A stretch of DNA of 64,000 nt from the NCBI RefSeq assembly GCF_023272795.1, contig NZ_CP096829.1, positions 1,178,001 through 1,242,000 on the forward strand. The letters run 5' to 3'. Positions 26,245 through 34,398 of the stretch are shown piece after piece. The position numbers were made by a program, and so were the translations under genes. The stretch is from Flavobacterium humidisoli (GTDB taxonomy: Bacteria > Bacteroidota > Bacteroidia > Flavobacteriales > Flavobacteriaceae). The first letter of the stretch is position 1. Each line of letters begins with the position of its first letter. A model generated the notes under the pieces. The model did no database searches and was not told the DNA's origin. It saw only the letters and a list, made by a program, of their open reading frames with translations.

Positions 26245-26664
26245 TTATTCGTACTGTTCTAAGAGATATTTCATGACATCAGTTGTAGTAACAATTCCTT
26301 TCAATTCTCCATTGTCAACAACCGGAAGAGCGTGAAATTCTTCTTTCACAAAAATTTCGGCTAAATCTCTTATTATGGTATCAGATGATACTGTTTTCGG
26401 TTTCGAAGTCATAACCTGAGAAATAGTTAGCATTTCTAATATCGCTTCATCGGCATTTTCCTGACCTTCAAATAAAGCTCCAAAAGTTAATCGGTTGATA
26501 TCAGTTCGGCTAATAATTCCAACAACTTCTTTACCTTTTAAAATCGGAATGTGACGTATTGTATGTGCTTTTAATTTTTCGACCACTTTTTTAAGATCAT
26601 CATTTTCGTTTGCAGTCACTACAGTTTTTGTCATAATATGACTAATTGGTTCTCTTTTTTTCAT
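26245..26664 (-). CDS. Two-CBS-domain protein
   Basis: A 139-residue protein made of a tandem CBS pair: CBS1 about residues 8-65 (ISHIMTKTVVTANENDDL, HIPILKGKEVVGIISRTDI) and CBS2 about 82-137 (VMTSKPKTVSSDTIIRDL, ALPVVDNGELKGIVTTTDV). CBS pairs bind adenosine nucleotides such as AMP, ATP or SAM and usually regulate a partner; as a stand-alone protein its target is unknown. It is divergent from rbfA, with a 124-base shared upstream region, and ends at a strong terminator. Confidence 0.9.
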   Translation of the reverse strand: MKKREPISHIMTKTVVTANENDDLKKVVEKLKAHTIRHIPILKGKEVVGIISRTDINRLTFGALFEGQENADEAILEMLTISQVMTSKPKTVSSDTIIRDLAEIFVKEEFHALPVVDNGELKGIVTTTDVMKYLLEQYE

Positions 26665-26776
26665 GATAGATTAGTTTTATATTTATATCAAATATGTAGA
26701 ATAATTCCCTCAAACGCTATGACCTTTATCAGCTTTTAAAACAATTAAAAGAACATGTAATACGACTAAATTTTAG

Positions 26777-26784
26777 TATTTTTG
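26777..26784 (+). promoter_or_regulatory. -7 promoter box directly before rbfA
   Basis: TATTTTTG matches TAnnTTTG and ends only four bases before the rbfA ATG at 26789. If used, transcription would begin at or within a few bases of the start codon, giving a leaderless message. Confidence 0.5.
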
Positions 26785-26788
26785 CAGT

Positions 26789-27181
26789 ATGGAAACAAAT
26801 AGACAGAAAAAAATAGGCGGTGTAATTCAGAAAGATCTGGTTGACATTTTGCAAGGTGAAGTGAGAAAAAACGGAATTACAAATTTGGTAATTTCTGTAT
26901 CCAAAGTGAGTGTAACTACAGATTTATCTGTGGCGACAGTATATTTAAGTATTTTTCCACAAGAAAAAGCCAAAGAAACTTTAGAGGCAATTAAAACCAA
27001 TACAACATTAATCAAACATGATTTATCACAACGTGTTCGTTTGCAATTGCGCCGTGTTCCGAATTTAGTATTCTTTCTAGACGATTCATTAGATTACATC
27101 GAGAAAATCGACAATGCACTTGCAGGAAAAGAAAACCCAATAGAAAATCGTGATCTTTTAGAAAAAAGAAGAAAGTCCTAA
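26789..27181 (+). CDS. rbfA: 30S ribosome-binding factor RbfA
   Basis: A 130-residue cold-shock ribosome maturation factor that binds the 30S subunit and helps process 16S rRNA. The KH-like fold shows RQKKIGGVIQKDLVDILQ at the N-terminus, SVSKVSVTTDLSVATVYLSI (about 37-56) and the C-terminal RVPNLVFFLDDSLDYIEKID near 90-110, all standard. The FtsX-like permease gene begins two bases after the stop codon, an arrangement common in flavobacteria. A promoter box abuts the start codon. Confidence 0.95.
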   Translation: METNRQKKIGGVIQKDLVDILQGEVRKNGITNLVISVSKVSVTTDLSVATVYLSIFPQEKAKETLEAIKTNTTLIKHDLSQRVRLQLRRVPNLVFFLDDSLDYIEKIDNALAGKENPIENRDLLEKRRKS

Positions 27182-27182
27182 T

Positions 27183-28382
27183 TTGAATTTCCCCTTATAC
27201 ATAGCCAAACGATATATTTTTAGCAGCAGTAAAAACAATGCTATAAATATTATCAACCGTATTGCCAGCATGGGAATCATTGTTGGTACTATGGCTTTGT
27301 TTGTGGTTTTATCTGTTTTTAGCGGACTTAAAGTTTTTAGTCTTTCATTTACCAACGAAATAGATCCCGATTTAAAGTTGGTAAATACCTACGGAAAGTC
27401 TTTTTTACTTACCCAAGCTCAAGAAAATCAGATAAAAAAAATAAATGGGGTGGCTTCTTATACCCAAATAATAGAAGAACGTGTTTTGTTTTTATTTAAA
27501 GACAAACAGCAAGTTACTTATCTAAAAGGAGTTGATAGTGTTTACCCGGTTGTCAACGATATTAGGAAAAAACTCTTTAATGGACAGTGGCTCAAACCAG
27601 ACAGTTATCAGGTTGTAATTGGTTACGGATTAGCTCAAAATTTCTCAATGGGAATTCTTGATTTTGAAAACCCACTTCAGGTTTTTGCTCCTAAACCAGG
27701 AAAAGGTGCAATCGAAAATCCGGAAGAAGCTTTCACTAAAACCGATGTTTTGCCTGTTGGAATTTATTCAATCAGTGAAGATTTAGATTCAAAATATGTT
27801 TTTGCAGATTTAGGATTGGCGCAGGAATTACTAATGTACAAACCAAATCAAATCTCTGGAATTGAATTTAAATTAAAAGAAAATGCAGATGAGGGAGCGG
27901 TAAAGGCTCAGCTAAAATCTATTTTTAAAAATAAAATCACTTTAAAAAATAGAGCGCAGCTGAACGAGTCTTTGTATAGAATGCTAAATACAGAAAACAT
28001 TGCAGTTTATCTTATTTTTACACTCGTAATTATTGTGGCTCTTTTTAATTTGATTGGCGCATTGATTATGATGATTTTAGAAAAGAAAGGAAATCTTAAA
28101 ACACTGTTCAACTTAGGAACAGATATCACTGGGCTTCGAAAAATATTTTTACTTCAAGGAACTTTATTGAGTGTTTTTGGGGGGTTAATCGGACTTGCTT
28201 TAGGTATAATCCTTGTCATATTACAGCAGAAGTTTGAACTTATCATGATTACGCCAACTTTGGCTTACCCAGTTGTTTTTACAATAGAAAATGTTCTAAT
28301 TGTAATGACAACAATAATTTCATTAGGTTTTGTTGCTTCATTAATTGCAAGCAGCCGAGTAAGTAAAAAACTACTTGATTAA
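27183..28382 (+). CDS. FtsX/LolE-like ABC transporter permease
   Basis: A 399-residue inner-membrane permease with the MacB/FtsX layout: one N-terminal helix (about 25-48, SMGIIVGTMALFVVLSVFSG), a large periplasmic domain (about 50-265), and three C-terminal helices (about 270-300, 320-345, 365-390). The N-terminal LYIAKRYIFSSSKNNAINIIN resembles LolC/LolE, which release lipoproteins from the inner membrane, so this may be the Lol permease. No ATPase gene is adjacent. The start is a TTG at 27183, two bases after the rbfA stop; translational coupling is likely. Confidence 0.82.
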   Translation: MNFPLYIAKRYIFSSSKNNAINIINRIASMGIIVGTMALFVVLSVFSGLKVFSLSFTNEIDPDLKLVNTYGKSFLLTQAQENQIKKINGVASYTQIIEERVLFLFKDKQQVTYLKGVDSVYPVVNDIRKKLFNGQWLKPDSYQVVIGYGLAQNFSMGILDFENPLQVFAPKPGKGAIENPEEAFTKTDVLPVGIYSISEDLDSKYVFADLGLAQELLMYKPNQISGIEFKLKENADEGAVKAQLKSIFKNKITLKNRAQLNESLYRMLNTENIAVYLIFTLVIIVALFNLIGALIMMILEKKGNLKTLFNLGTDITGLRKIFLLQGTLLSVFGGLIGLALGIILVILQQKFELIMITPTLAYPVVFTIENVLIVMTTIISLGFVASLIASSRVSKKLLD

Positions 28383-28551
28383 TAACTTCTTAAGAAATAT
28401 TAATTATATTTACCGCCTTAAAATCTACAGCATATGATTGTTTCTGCCTAATCCTATTTTATTTTTTAGAATAATTAGGATACTTACGTTTACTTTTTCA
28501 GTTCAGATTAAAATACATCTGGACCAATTTTATTATTTATCCTAAAACATC

Positions 28552-29979
28552 ATGACAGAAACAATTATAAAGAAAAGCTTCTTTTCTAAAATTTTTACCA
28601 CTCTAAAACAAGCCTTAAAAGGCGACGAATCTTTTGACTATACTTCTGGGAGTATCAAAAAAGCCGTAATTCTACTAGCCATTCCGATGGTTTTAGAAAT
28701 GATGATGGAATCGGTTTTTGCTCTAGTCGATTTATATTTCGTTGGACATTTGGAACATAGCAGTTTTGCCATTCAAACAGTTGGTTTAACGGAGTCTGTA
28801 TTGACAGTTATTTATTCTCTTGCAATCGGAATGAGTATGGCGGCAACCGCAGTTGTTGCGCGACGTATTGGAGAAAAAGATCCTGTTGCTGCAGCCAAAG
28901 CCGGAATGCAAGCCATTATAATTGCATTTGCTATTAATAGTATAATGAGCATTTTAGGAATTATATATGCAAAAGATATTTTGATTTTAATGGGTTCTTC
29001 TGTAGAATCTGCCCAACATGGTTTCCGATTTACTCAGATTATGATTGGTTCTAGTTTATGCATTATGCTTTTGTTCTTGATAAACGGAATTTTCCGTGGA
29101 GCAGGAAATGCAGCTATTGCCATGAAAAGTCTTTGGATTGCCAATATCTGTAATATTATTTTATGTCCGATATTAATTAACGGTTTCGGACCAATTCCCG
29201 CTTTTGGACTAGTTGGTGCAGCTTTGGCAACCACTATCGGAAGGAGTATCGGGGTTTTATATCAGGTTTATCATTTGTTTTTTGGAAACGGCATTTTAAA
29301 AATTAAGATTTCTTATTTTACTCCCGATTTTAAACAGATACGAGCTTTAGTAAAAATTGCAGCACCAGGAATTCTGCAATTTGTAATAGCATCTTGCAGC
29401 TGGATTTTCTTAGCACAATTAGTTGCGACAACGGGTGGCGATCACGGTTCTGCAGGTTATCAGACGGCTTTAAGAATTATGATGTTTTTCATACTTCCAG
29501 CTTGGGGATTGAGTAACGCAGCTGCGACTTTGGTCGGACAAAACTTAGGAGCTAAACAAATCGAACGTGCCGAAAAATCAGTTTATACAACAGCCAGGTA
29601 TAATGTAATTTTCATGGCTTCGATTATGATTATTACTTTGGTTTTTGGACAATATATAATTTCTTTTTTCACGAATGACGAGCAAGTAAAAACCATTGCA
29701 ATTGAAGCATTGCAGATTATTAGCATCGGTTTTATCTTCTACGGAATCGGAATGGTTTTGATCAATACATTTAACGGAGCAGGAGATACGTGGACACCAA
29801 CGGGAATTAATTTCTTCGGGTTTTGGCTGTTCCAAATTCCACTGGCTTATGTATTAGCAAAGCATTTTAATATGGGACCAACAGGTGTTTTTATTGCTAT
29901 TCCTGTTGCTGAAACTGCAATTACACTTGCTGGTATTTTCTTTTATAAAAGAGGAAAGTGGAAGAGAACTCAAGTATAA
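28552..29979 (+). CDS. MATE family efflux transporter
   Basis: A 475-residue inner-membrane protein with 12 predicted helices in two similar halves. The first half begins at GSIKKAVILLAIPMVLEMMMESVFALVDLYFVGHL (read here as two pieces, residues 31-50 and 51-65), the second near residue 260 with ALVKIAAPGILQFVIASCSW. MATE proteins export cationic or aromatic compounds in exchange for H+ or Na+. An N-terminal hydrophilic stretch of about 30 residues precedes helix 1. Single gene, 169 bases after the permease gene; substrate unknown. Confidence 0.92.
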   Translation: MTETIIKKSFFSKIFTTLKQALKGDESFDYTSGSIKKAVILLAIPMVLEMMMESVFALVDLYFVGHLEHSSFAIQTVGLTESVLTVIYSLAIGMSMAATAVVARRIGEKDPVAAAKAGMQAIIIAFAINSIMSILGIIYAKDILILMGSSVESAQHGFRFTQIMIGSSLCIMLLFLINGIFRGAGNAAIAMKSLWIANICNIILCPILINGFGPIPAFGLVGAALATTIGRSIGVLYQVYHLFFGNGILKIKISYFTPDFKQIRALVKIAAPGILQFVIASCSWIFLAQLVATTGGDHGSAGYQTALRIMMFFILPAWGLSNAAATLVGQNLGAKQIERAEKSVYTTARYNVIFMASIMIITLVFGQYIISFFTNDEQVKTIAIEALQIISIGFIFYGIGMVLINTFNGAGDTWTPTGINFFGFWLFQIPLAYVLAKHFNMGPTGVFIAIPVAETAITLAGIFFYKRGKWKRTQV

Positions 29980-30054
29980 ACTAAAAAGACCTTCAAATTT
30001 ACACTGTTTCCAAAAGTTAAATATTTTACAAATGAACTTTTAAAATGTAGAATA

Positions 30055-30074
30055 TTGTACATTTGCACGTACAA
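30055..30074 (+). promoter_or_regulatory. Promoter and operator of the YefM/YoeB module
   Basis: TACATTTG at 30058-30065 matches the -7 consensus. It is embedded in an inverted repeat, TTGTAC (30055-30060) and GTACAA (30069-30074) with an 8-base centre, and contains TGTACA (30056-30061), the hexamer core of YefM-YoeB operators in other bacteria. A further GGTACT follows at 30080-30085. Antitoxin or complex binding here would block the promoter, giving autorepression. Confidence 0.65.
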
Positions 30075-30090
30075 CTAAAGGTACTATGAA

Positions 30091-30348
30091 ATGAAAGCAA
30101 TTACTATATCAACATTGAGAAAAAACATAAAGAACTATTTTGATGAAGTATCAGAATCCTCAGAGATAATTGTTGTTCCCCGAAATAGCGAGGAAGATGC
30201 TGTTGTAATAATTTCAATGAAAGAGTACAATTCAATATTAGAAACGCAACATTTACTTTCAACCAAAGCCAACAGAAAACGACTTTCTGAATCTATTGAA
30301 CAAATGGAAAAAGGAAAATTGAAAATGTTTAATTTAGATGAATTATAG
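30091..30348 (+). CDS. yefM: YefM/Phd family antitoxin
   Basis: An 85-residue antitoxin. Residues 1-55 form the Phd/YefM dimerisation and DNA-binding domain ([32 protein letters not shown]); the C-terminal 30 residues ([19 protein letters not shown]) are the flexible part that wraps and neutralises the toxin. It also represses its own promoter in known systems. The toxin gene follows after 10 bases. A two-codon frame ATG-AAA-TGA at 30086-30094 overlaps the antitoxin ATG, which may influence its translation. Confidence 0.93.
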   Translation: MKAITISTLRKNIKNYFDEVSESSEIIVVPRNSEEDAVVIISMKEYNSILETQHLLSTKANRKRLSESIEQMEKGKLKMFNLDEL

Positions 30349-30358
30349 TTGACTAAAT

Positions 30359-30634
30359 ATGGATATTTATTTTACAAAAAATGGATGGGAAGATTTTGAA
30401 TATTGGATTGAAAACGATACCGACACAGCATTAAAAATAAAAGAATTAATTAAGTCAATTAGAGAAAATCCGTTTAAGGGAATTGGAAAACCAGAACCCT
30501 TAAAACATGATTTAAAAAGTTTTTGGTCGAGAAGAATTAATGGAGAACATCGACTAGTTTATAAAGTTTCAGGAACGAGAGGAATCGATCAAAAATGTAT
30601 TATTTTACAATGTCGTTTTCACTACGATGATTAA
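30359..30634 (+). CDS. yoeB: YoeB family mRNA interferase toxin
   Basis: A 91-residue RelE-superfamily toxin that, in the known family, binds the ribosome and cuts mRNA in the A site. The catalytic residues of YoeB align directly: Glu46 in KPEPLK, Arg65 in GEHRLVYK and a C-terminal His88-Tyr89 in RFHYDD, so the toxin appears intact. It is encoded 10 bases after its antitoxin and ended by a strong terminator. The pair is chromosomal, with no mobile-element genes around it. Confidence 0.94.
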   Translation: MDIYFTKNGWEDFEYWIENDTDTALKIKELIKSIRENPFKGIGKPEPLKHDLKSFWSRRINGEHRLVYKVSGTRGIDQKCIILQCRFHYDD

Positions 30635-30636
30635 TA

Positions 30637-30666
30637 AAAAATGCCTTCAATCGTGAAGGCATTTTT
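30637..30666. terminator. Terminator after yoeB
   Basis: AAAATGCCTTC pairs with GAAGGCATTTT around AATCGT, with T-runs on both strands. It can end the toxin transcript and also the convergent dusB transcript (stop at 30716). Confidence 0.88.
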
Positions 30667-30682
30667 ATTATTTTGAAATTTC

Positions 30683-30713
30683 GTCAAAGCTTCAAACTTT
30701 GACATTTTTTTTT
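30683..30713 (+). terminator. Second hairpin with T-run before dusB end
   Basis: GTCAAAG (30683-30689) and CTTTGAC (30697-30703) form a 7-bp stem followed by a long T-run on the plus strand. It may be a back-up terminator or one copy of the CTTTGAC repeat also seen at 885-916. Confidence 0.5.
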
Positions 30714-30715
30714 AT

Positions 30716-31708
30716 TTAAACAAACTCATATCCAGCATAAACCTCTTCAATTTCTTTCATAACAGCAAACAAATTCTCAGGTTCATCAGTAGTAACCAGT
30801 TTTTGTTTGTATTCTTTAAACGAATGAATTCCTTTGAAGTAATTGGTATAATGACGACGCATTTCAACAATTCCCAAACGCTCACCTTTCCATTCCATTG
30901 ACCACATTAAGTGATTTCTCGCAGCTTCAACACGATCAATAACCGTTGGAGCAGGCAAGTGCTCGCCAGTTTTGAAATAGTGCTTGATTTCGTTAAAAAT
31001 CCACGGATATCCAATTGCAGCACGGCCAATCATAATACCGTCAATTCCGTATTCATTTTTATATTTTAATGCTTTTTCAGGACTGTCGATATCGCCGTTT
31101 CCAAAAATAGGCATTGTAATTCTTGGGTTGTTCTTTACACGCGCAATGTGCGACCAGTCAGAATGACCTTTGTACATTTGAGCACGAGTTCTTGCGTGAA
31201 TCGTTAAGGCTTGAACACCAATATCCTGCAGTCTTTCAGCAACTTCATCAATATTAATTGAGCTTTCATCCCAGCCCAAACGTGTTTTTACTGTAACAGG
31301 CAAATCAGTTCCTTTGATAACTGCTTTGGTTAAACGAACCATCAAATCAACATCTTTTAGAACTCCTGCACCTGCACCACGGCAAACTACTTTTTTTACC
31401 GGACAACCAAAATTGATATCCACTAAATCTGGTTTTACAGTAGAAACAATTTTAGAGGACATTTCCATCGCTTCTTCATCACCACCAAAAATCTGAATTC
31501 CAACAGGACGTTCGTAATCAAAAATATCCAGCTTCATTCGGCTTTTTATAGCGTCACGAATTAATCCTTCCGACGAAATAAATTCAGAGTACATCATGTC
31601 CGCCCCATGCGTTTTGCATAACCTGCGAAACGGCGGATCACTAACATCTTCCATCGGAGCTAGTAATAAAGGAAATTCGGGTAATTCTATGTTGCCAATC
31701 TTGACCAT
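30716..31708 (-). CDS. dusB: tRNA-dihydrouridine synthase, DusB type
   Basis: A 330-residue FMN-dependent enzyme that reduces specific uridines in the tRNA D-loop to dihydrouridine using NAD(P)H. The TIM barrel starts with LLLAPMEDVSDPPFRRLC, carries the catalytic Cys in NFGCPVKKV with the GAGAGVL loop, and the FMN phosphate site IFGNGDIDSPE and GIMIGRAAIG near the C-terminal side. The frame stays open 25 codons upstream, but a TAATTTTG promoter box lies in that extension, so the ATG at 31708 is the start. Single gene, convergent with yoeB. Confidence 0.92.
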   Translation of the reverse strand: MVKIGNIELPEFPLLLAPMEDVSDPPFRRLCKTHGADMMYSEFISSEGLIRDAIKSRMKLDIFDYERPVGIQIFGGDEEAMEMSSKIVSTVKPDLVDINFGCPVKKVVCRGAGAGVLKDVDLMVRLTKAVIKGTDLPVTVKTRLGWDESSINIDEVAERLQDIGVQALTIHARTRAQMYKGHSDWSHIARVKNNPRITMPIFGNGDIDSPEKALKYKNEYGIDGIMIGRAAIGYPWIFNEIKHYFKTGEHLPAPTVIDRVEAARNHLMWSMEWKGERLGIVEMRRHYTNYFKGIHSFKEYKQKLVTTDEPENLFAVMKEIEEVYAGYEFV

Positions 31709-31723
31709 CTTCGTAATTTTTTG

Positions 31724-31757
31724 CAAAATTACAACATTTAGTTCAATTTGTACCAAA
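31724..31757 (-). promoter_or_regulatory. Promoter of dusB
   Basis: On the minus strand TTTG (31754-31757) is followed after 22 bases by TAATTTTG (31724-31731), a match to the -33/-7 consensus with slightly long spacing. The ATG lies 15 bases past the -7 box. Confidence 0.6.
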
Positions 31758-31904
31758 TTGACGTTAAAGGTACAGAGTAACAAAGGATAAAGGTTTTACT
31801 TGTAAATATAATTTTACAATATTTTAATGAGCAACATAAGATTTATCTTAAATTATTATATATTTGATTTAGTACTAACAAGCCCCCAAATACCAATTAA
31901 TCCT

Positions 31905-33053
31905 ATGAAAAATCTAAAATTATTGATGATGTCATTTGTCGTTTTGACATTTTTTTCCTGTTCTGAGGAAACCATTAAACAAGATGCTGAGGTTGTTTCA
32001 ACCACAAAAAGCACAAACACTACACAAAAAACTTTAGTTGAAGATTGTTCAAGCAAAACATTATTAGTTTCTGGAGATAATGCTTACAACTGCTTTGGAC
32101 TTGCATTTTCATTAAGTGAAACACAGTATAAAACATCATTGGACAATGCAGAAATTTATAATCAGTTTATAAGTACTGATATTTTTGTAGAAGACAATAG
32201 TAGTAATGCATCTAAAGTTCTATATTGGAATAATAAGGAAGATTTTGATGCTAAAAGAGTTCAAGGAATTGATCATGCAGCAATTCTCTCTGATGCTGGA
32301 GGAAATATGGTTTATTCAAAACAAGGTTTAACAGGATTATATAAAAACTGTATAAGCTATTATTATTTATGGGAAAATATATCATCACCGCCACCACCTA
32401 ACTACTTTTATCGAAAGTATGCTTTAAATCTTGCTTTAAATCCATACGAAACAAATCCACAAAGAAACGTACCATTTACTCTTTCTGTTGCTCATGATGC
32501 ATCAGCTGTTTTAGAAGTGTCTTACAATTGGGAAATAGCAGCAGCAGATGCCGATTATTTGACAATTGTTAACAATGGTAGTAGCTGTACTTTAACGTTT
32601 AATGAATATGCTCCTAAAAGAGGTTATACAGTTACGTTAAAAGCACAACATCAAAGAGGAAAAATTTATGATCAAATTTCAGTTCCAAAAGAATTAACAA
32701 AAAGAGTTACCATTAATTTACAAGGAGATCCAACTCCATTACCAGTTCCGCTTACCGCAAGTTTTACAGGCTCTAGCTATGTAACACAAAGTTCAATGGG
32801 ATCTTGGTCTGCGACAGCATCTGGAGGAACAGCACCATATTCTTATTATTGGTGGCTCAAACGACAACAAGATCCAGATTCATTTTACTTGCAAGTAGCA
32901 ACAGGTTCTATTTTATATATGTCAACAAATACATCTGTGAAATCGACATACTATAATTTGTATGTAAGAGTTGTTGATGCCAATGGGCAGTCATTCACAA
33001 CACAGCCAAAAGTAGTTCAGTCAACAGGGCCATTAGTACCTTTTGATCTCTAA
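31905..33053 (+). CDS. Lipoprotein with possible papain-like domain and Ig/PKD-like domain
   Basis: A 382-residue lipoprotein; the ATG at 31905 places the signal peptide and lipobox TFFSC (Cys19) correctly, while the open frame extends 26 codons further upstream. After a Thr/Ser-rich linker, residues about 45-135 contain YNCFGLAFSLS and GIDHAAILSDAGGNMVYSKQG, a Cys and His spacing that recalls small papain-like or NlpC/P60-like folds. Residues about 285-380 look like an Ig- or PKD-type beta sandwich (WSATASGGTAPYSYYWWLKR). I do not recognise the family and no catalysis is shown. Single gene, with a strong terminator. Confidence 0.65.
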   Translation: MKNLKLLMMSFVVLTFFSCSEETIKQDAEVVSTTKSTNTTQKTLVEDCSSKTLLVSGDNAYNCFGLAFSLSETQYKTSLDNAEIYNQFISTDIFVEDNSSNASKVLYWNNKEDFDAKRVQGIDHAAILSDAGGNMVYSKQGLTGLYKNCISYYYLWENISSPPPPNYFYRKYALNLALNPYETNPQRNVPFTLSVAHDASAVLEVSYNWEIAAADADYLTIVNNGSSCTLTFNEYAPKRGYTVTLKAQHQRGKIYDQISVPKELTKRVTINLQGDPTPLPVPLTASFTGSSYVTQSSMGSWSATASGGTAPYSYYWWLKRQQDPDSFYLQVATGSILYMSTNTSVKSTYYNLYVRVVDANGQSFTTQPKVVQSTGPLVPFDL

Positions 33054-33058
33054 AACAC

Positions 33059-33092
33059 AAAAAGCCTAGTTTATTAAAACTAGGCTTTTTTT
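33059..33092. terminator. Bidirectional terminator ending the flexirubin cluster
   Basis: AAAGCCTAGTTT (33061-33072), loop ATTA, AAACTAGGCTTT (33077-33088), with T-runs on both strands. It ends the plus-strand lipoprotein gene and the last minus-strand gene of the cluster (stop at 33112). Confidence 0.9.
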
Positions 33093-33111
33093 TATCTCTT
33101 AAACAGAAAGT

Positions 33112-34398
33112 TTATCTATAATCAAAAAATCGAATTGGTTTTCGGCTCATCGGATTAAAAACCAACGGATTCAAAACTTCTTTTGAAGCAAATTCTATTT
33201 TTGGAGTTACCCTTAATTTGGCTCTAAAATGATCTTTTATTTCCTGAAGAAATTCGGGAGTTTGATTTTTGGCAGCAATTTTAATCAGGATTTCGTCTGT
33301 GCCTAAATCGTTAGTTGAAATTTCAATCAAATGATTTTCAATATTATCAAAGCTGCTCAAAACATCGTTCATTGCCGGCGGATAAAGAGTTGTGCCTTTA
33401 TATTTAATCATTTGTTTTTTACGGCCAACAACTGGACCAACACGTAAGGTGTTTCTTCCGCAAGCGCAAGGCTCATCATGAAACTGAACCATATCTCCAG
33501 TTTTAAAACGCAGAAGAGGCATCGCTTCAATTCCTAAAGTAGTAAATGTTAACTCGCCCGTTTCCCCGTTTTTTACTGGCTGATTATTTTCGTCCAAAAC
33601 TTCTACAATGATTAATTCTGGGTGATGATGTCCGCCCTTTCCGTGTTCACATTCTGTAAAAGCGGTGCTCATTTCGGTAGAAGCATAAGTCGAAAACAAC
33701 TTAATATTCCATTTATCGGTGATTTTTTTGGATAGAATATTCATTGAAAAATCTTGTTCTCTCAAAGACTCTCCAATGCAAATTGCGCCTTTTATGCTCG
33801 AGTTATTATAATCGATTCCGTGGGCTTCAGCGTATTCAATTAATTTCAAAAGGAAGGAAGGAACCGTAATTAAATAAGACGGATTGTATTTTAAAATAGA
33901 ATCCCACTGCATTTCTGGAATTCCAGCACCAACACGAATTACGCCGACTTTCAGTTTTCTAAGTCCTAGAAAATAGGCAAGACCTGCCATAAATTTTCGG
34001 TCAATTGTGGTCATCAATTGTACAACATCTCCTTCTGCAATTCCGGCGCAAGCAAATGAGATCGCTTCATTATAAGCTAAACGATCCAAATCTGAATCAG
34101 TTAAACCGAAAGTAACGGGATCGCCTAAAGTTCCCGAAGTCGAAGCGTAATCTATAATTTTATGTTGCGGAACGCACAAAAAATCATCGTTATATTGCTG
34201 TAAATCTTCTTTGGTTGTAACAGGTAAATGCTGTAAATCTTCCAGTGTTTTTACTTTCGAAATATCAATATTTTGTCCTGCAAAAAGTCTTTTATAAAAA
34301 GGAGAATTCTCACTGATGTAAGCTAAAAGTTCGGCTAATTTTTTTTCTTGAAAAATTTTAATCTCTTCTAAAGAATCTTTTTCTATTGCTGGAATCAT
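33112..34398 (-). CDS. PaaK-like adenylate-forming acid ligase
   Basis: A 428-residue member of the adenylate-forming superfamily, phenylacetate-CoA ligase branch. Seen: the ATP-binding loop STSGTLGDPVTFGLTDSD (residues about 84-101), the A5 region FSTYASTEMSTAFTECE near 230-245, the adenine-binding FKTGDM near 292-297, and the small C-terminal domain. In aryl polyene clusters such enzymes activate the aromatic acid starter (coumarate or a derivative) as CoA or ACP thioester; that is the likely job here. CACGRNT and CEHGKGGHHH suggest a structural metal site. Last gene of the minus-strand cluster; its ATG overlaps the stop of the C45-type gene by four bases. Confidence 0.85.
   Translation of the reverse strand: MIPAIEKDSLEEIKIFQEKKLAELLAYISENSPFYKRLFAGQNIDISKVKTLEDLQHLPVTTKEDLQQYNDDFLCVPQHKIIDYASTSGTLGDPVTFGLTDSDLDRLAYNEAISFACAGIAEGDVVQLMTTIDRKFMAGLAYFLGLRKLKVGVIRVGAGIPEMQWDSILKYNPSYLITVPSFLLKLIEYAEAHGIDYNNSSIKGAICIGESLREQDFSMNILSKKITDKWNIKLFSTYASTEMSTAFTECEHGKGGHHHPELIIVEVLDENNQPVKNGETGELTFTTLGIEAMPLLRFKTGDMVQFHDEPCACGRNTLRVGPVVGRKKQMIKYKGTTLYPPAMNDVLSSFDNIENHLIEISTNDLGTDEILIKIAAKNQTPEFLQEIKDHFRAKLRVTPKIEFASKEVLNPLVFNPMSRKPIRFFDYR

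Noticed and set aside
31709..31783. 25-codon N-terminal extension of dusB
   Set aside because: It would include the promoter (31724-31757) and is not found in Dus proteins, which begin close to the LLLAPMEDV strand.
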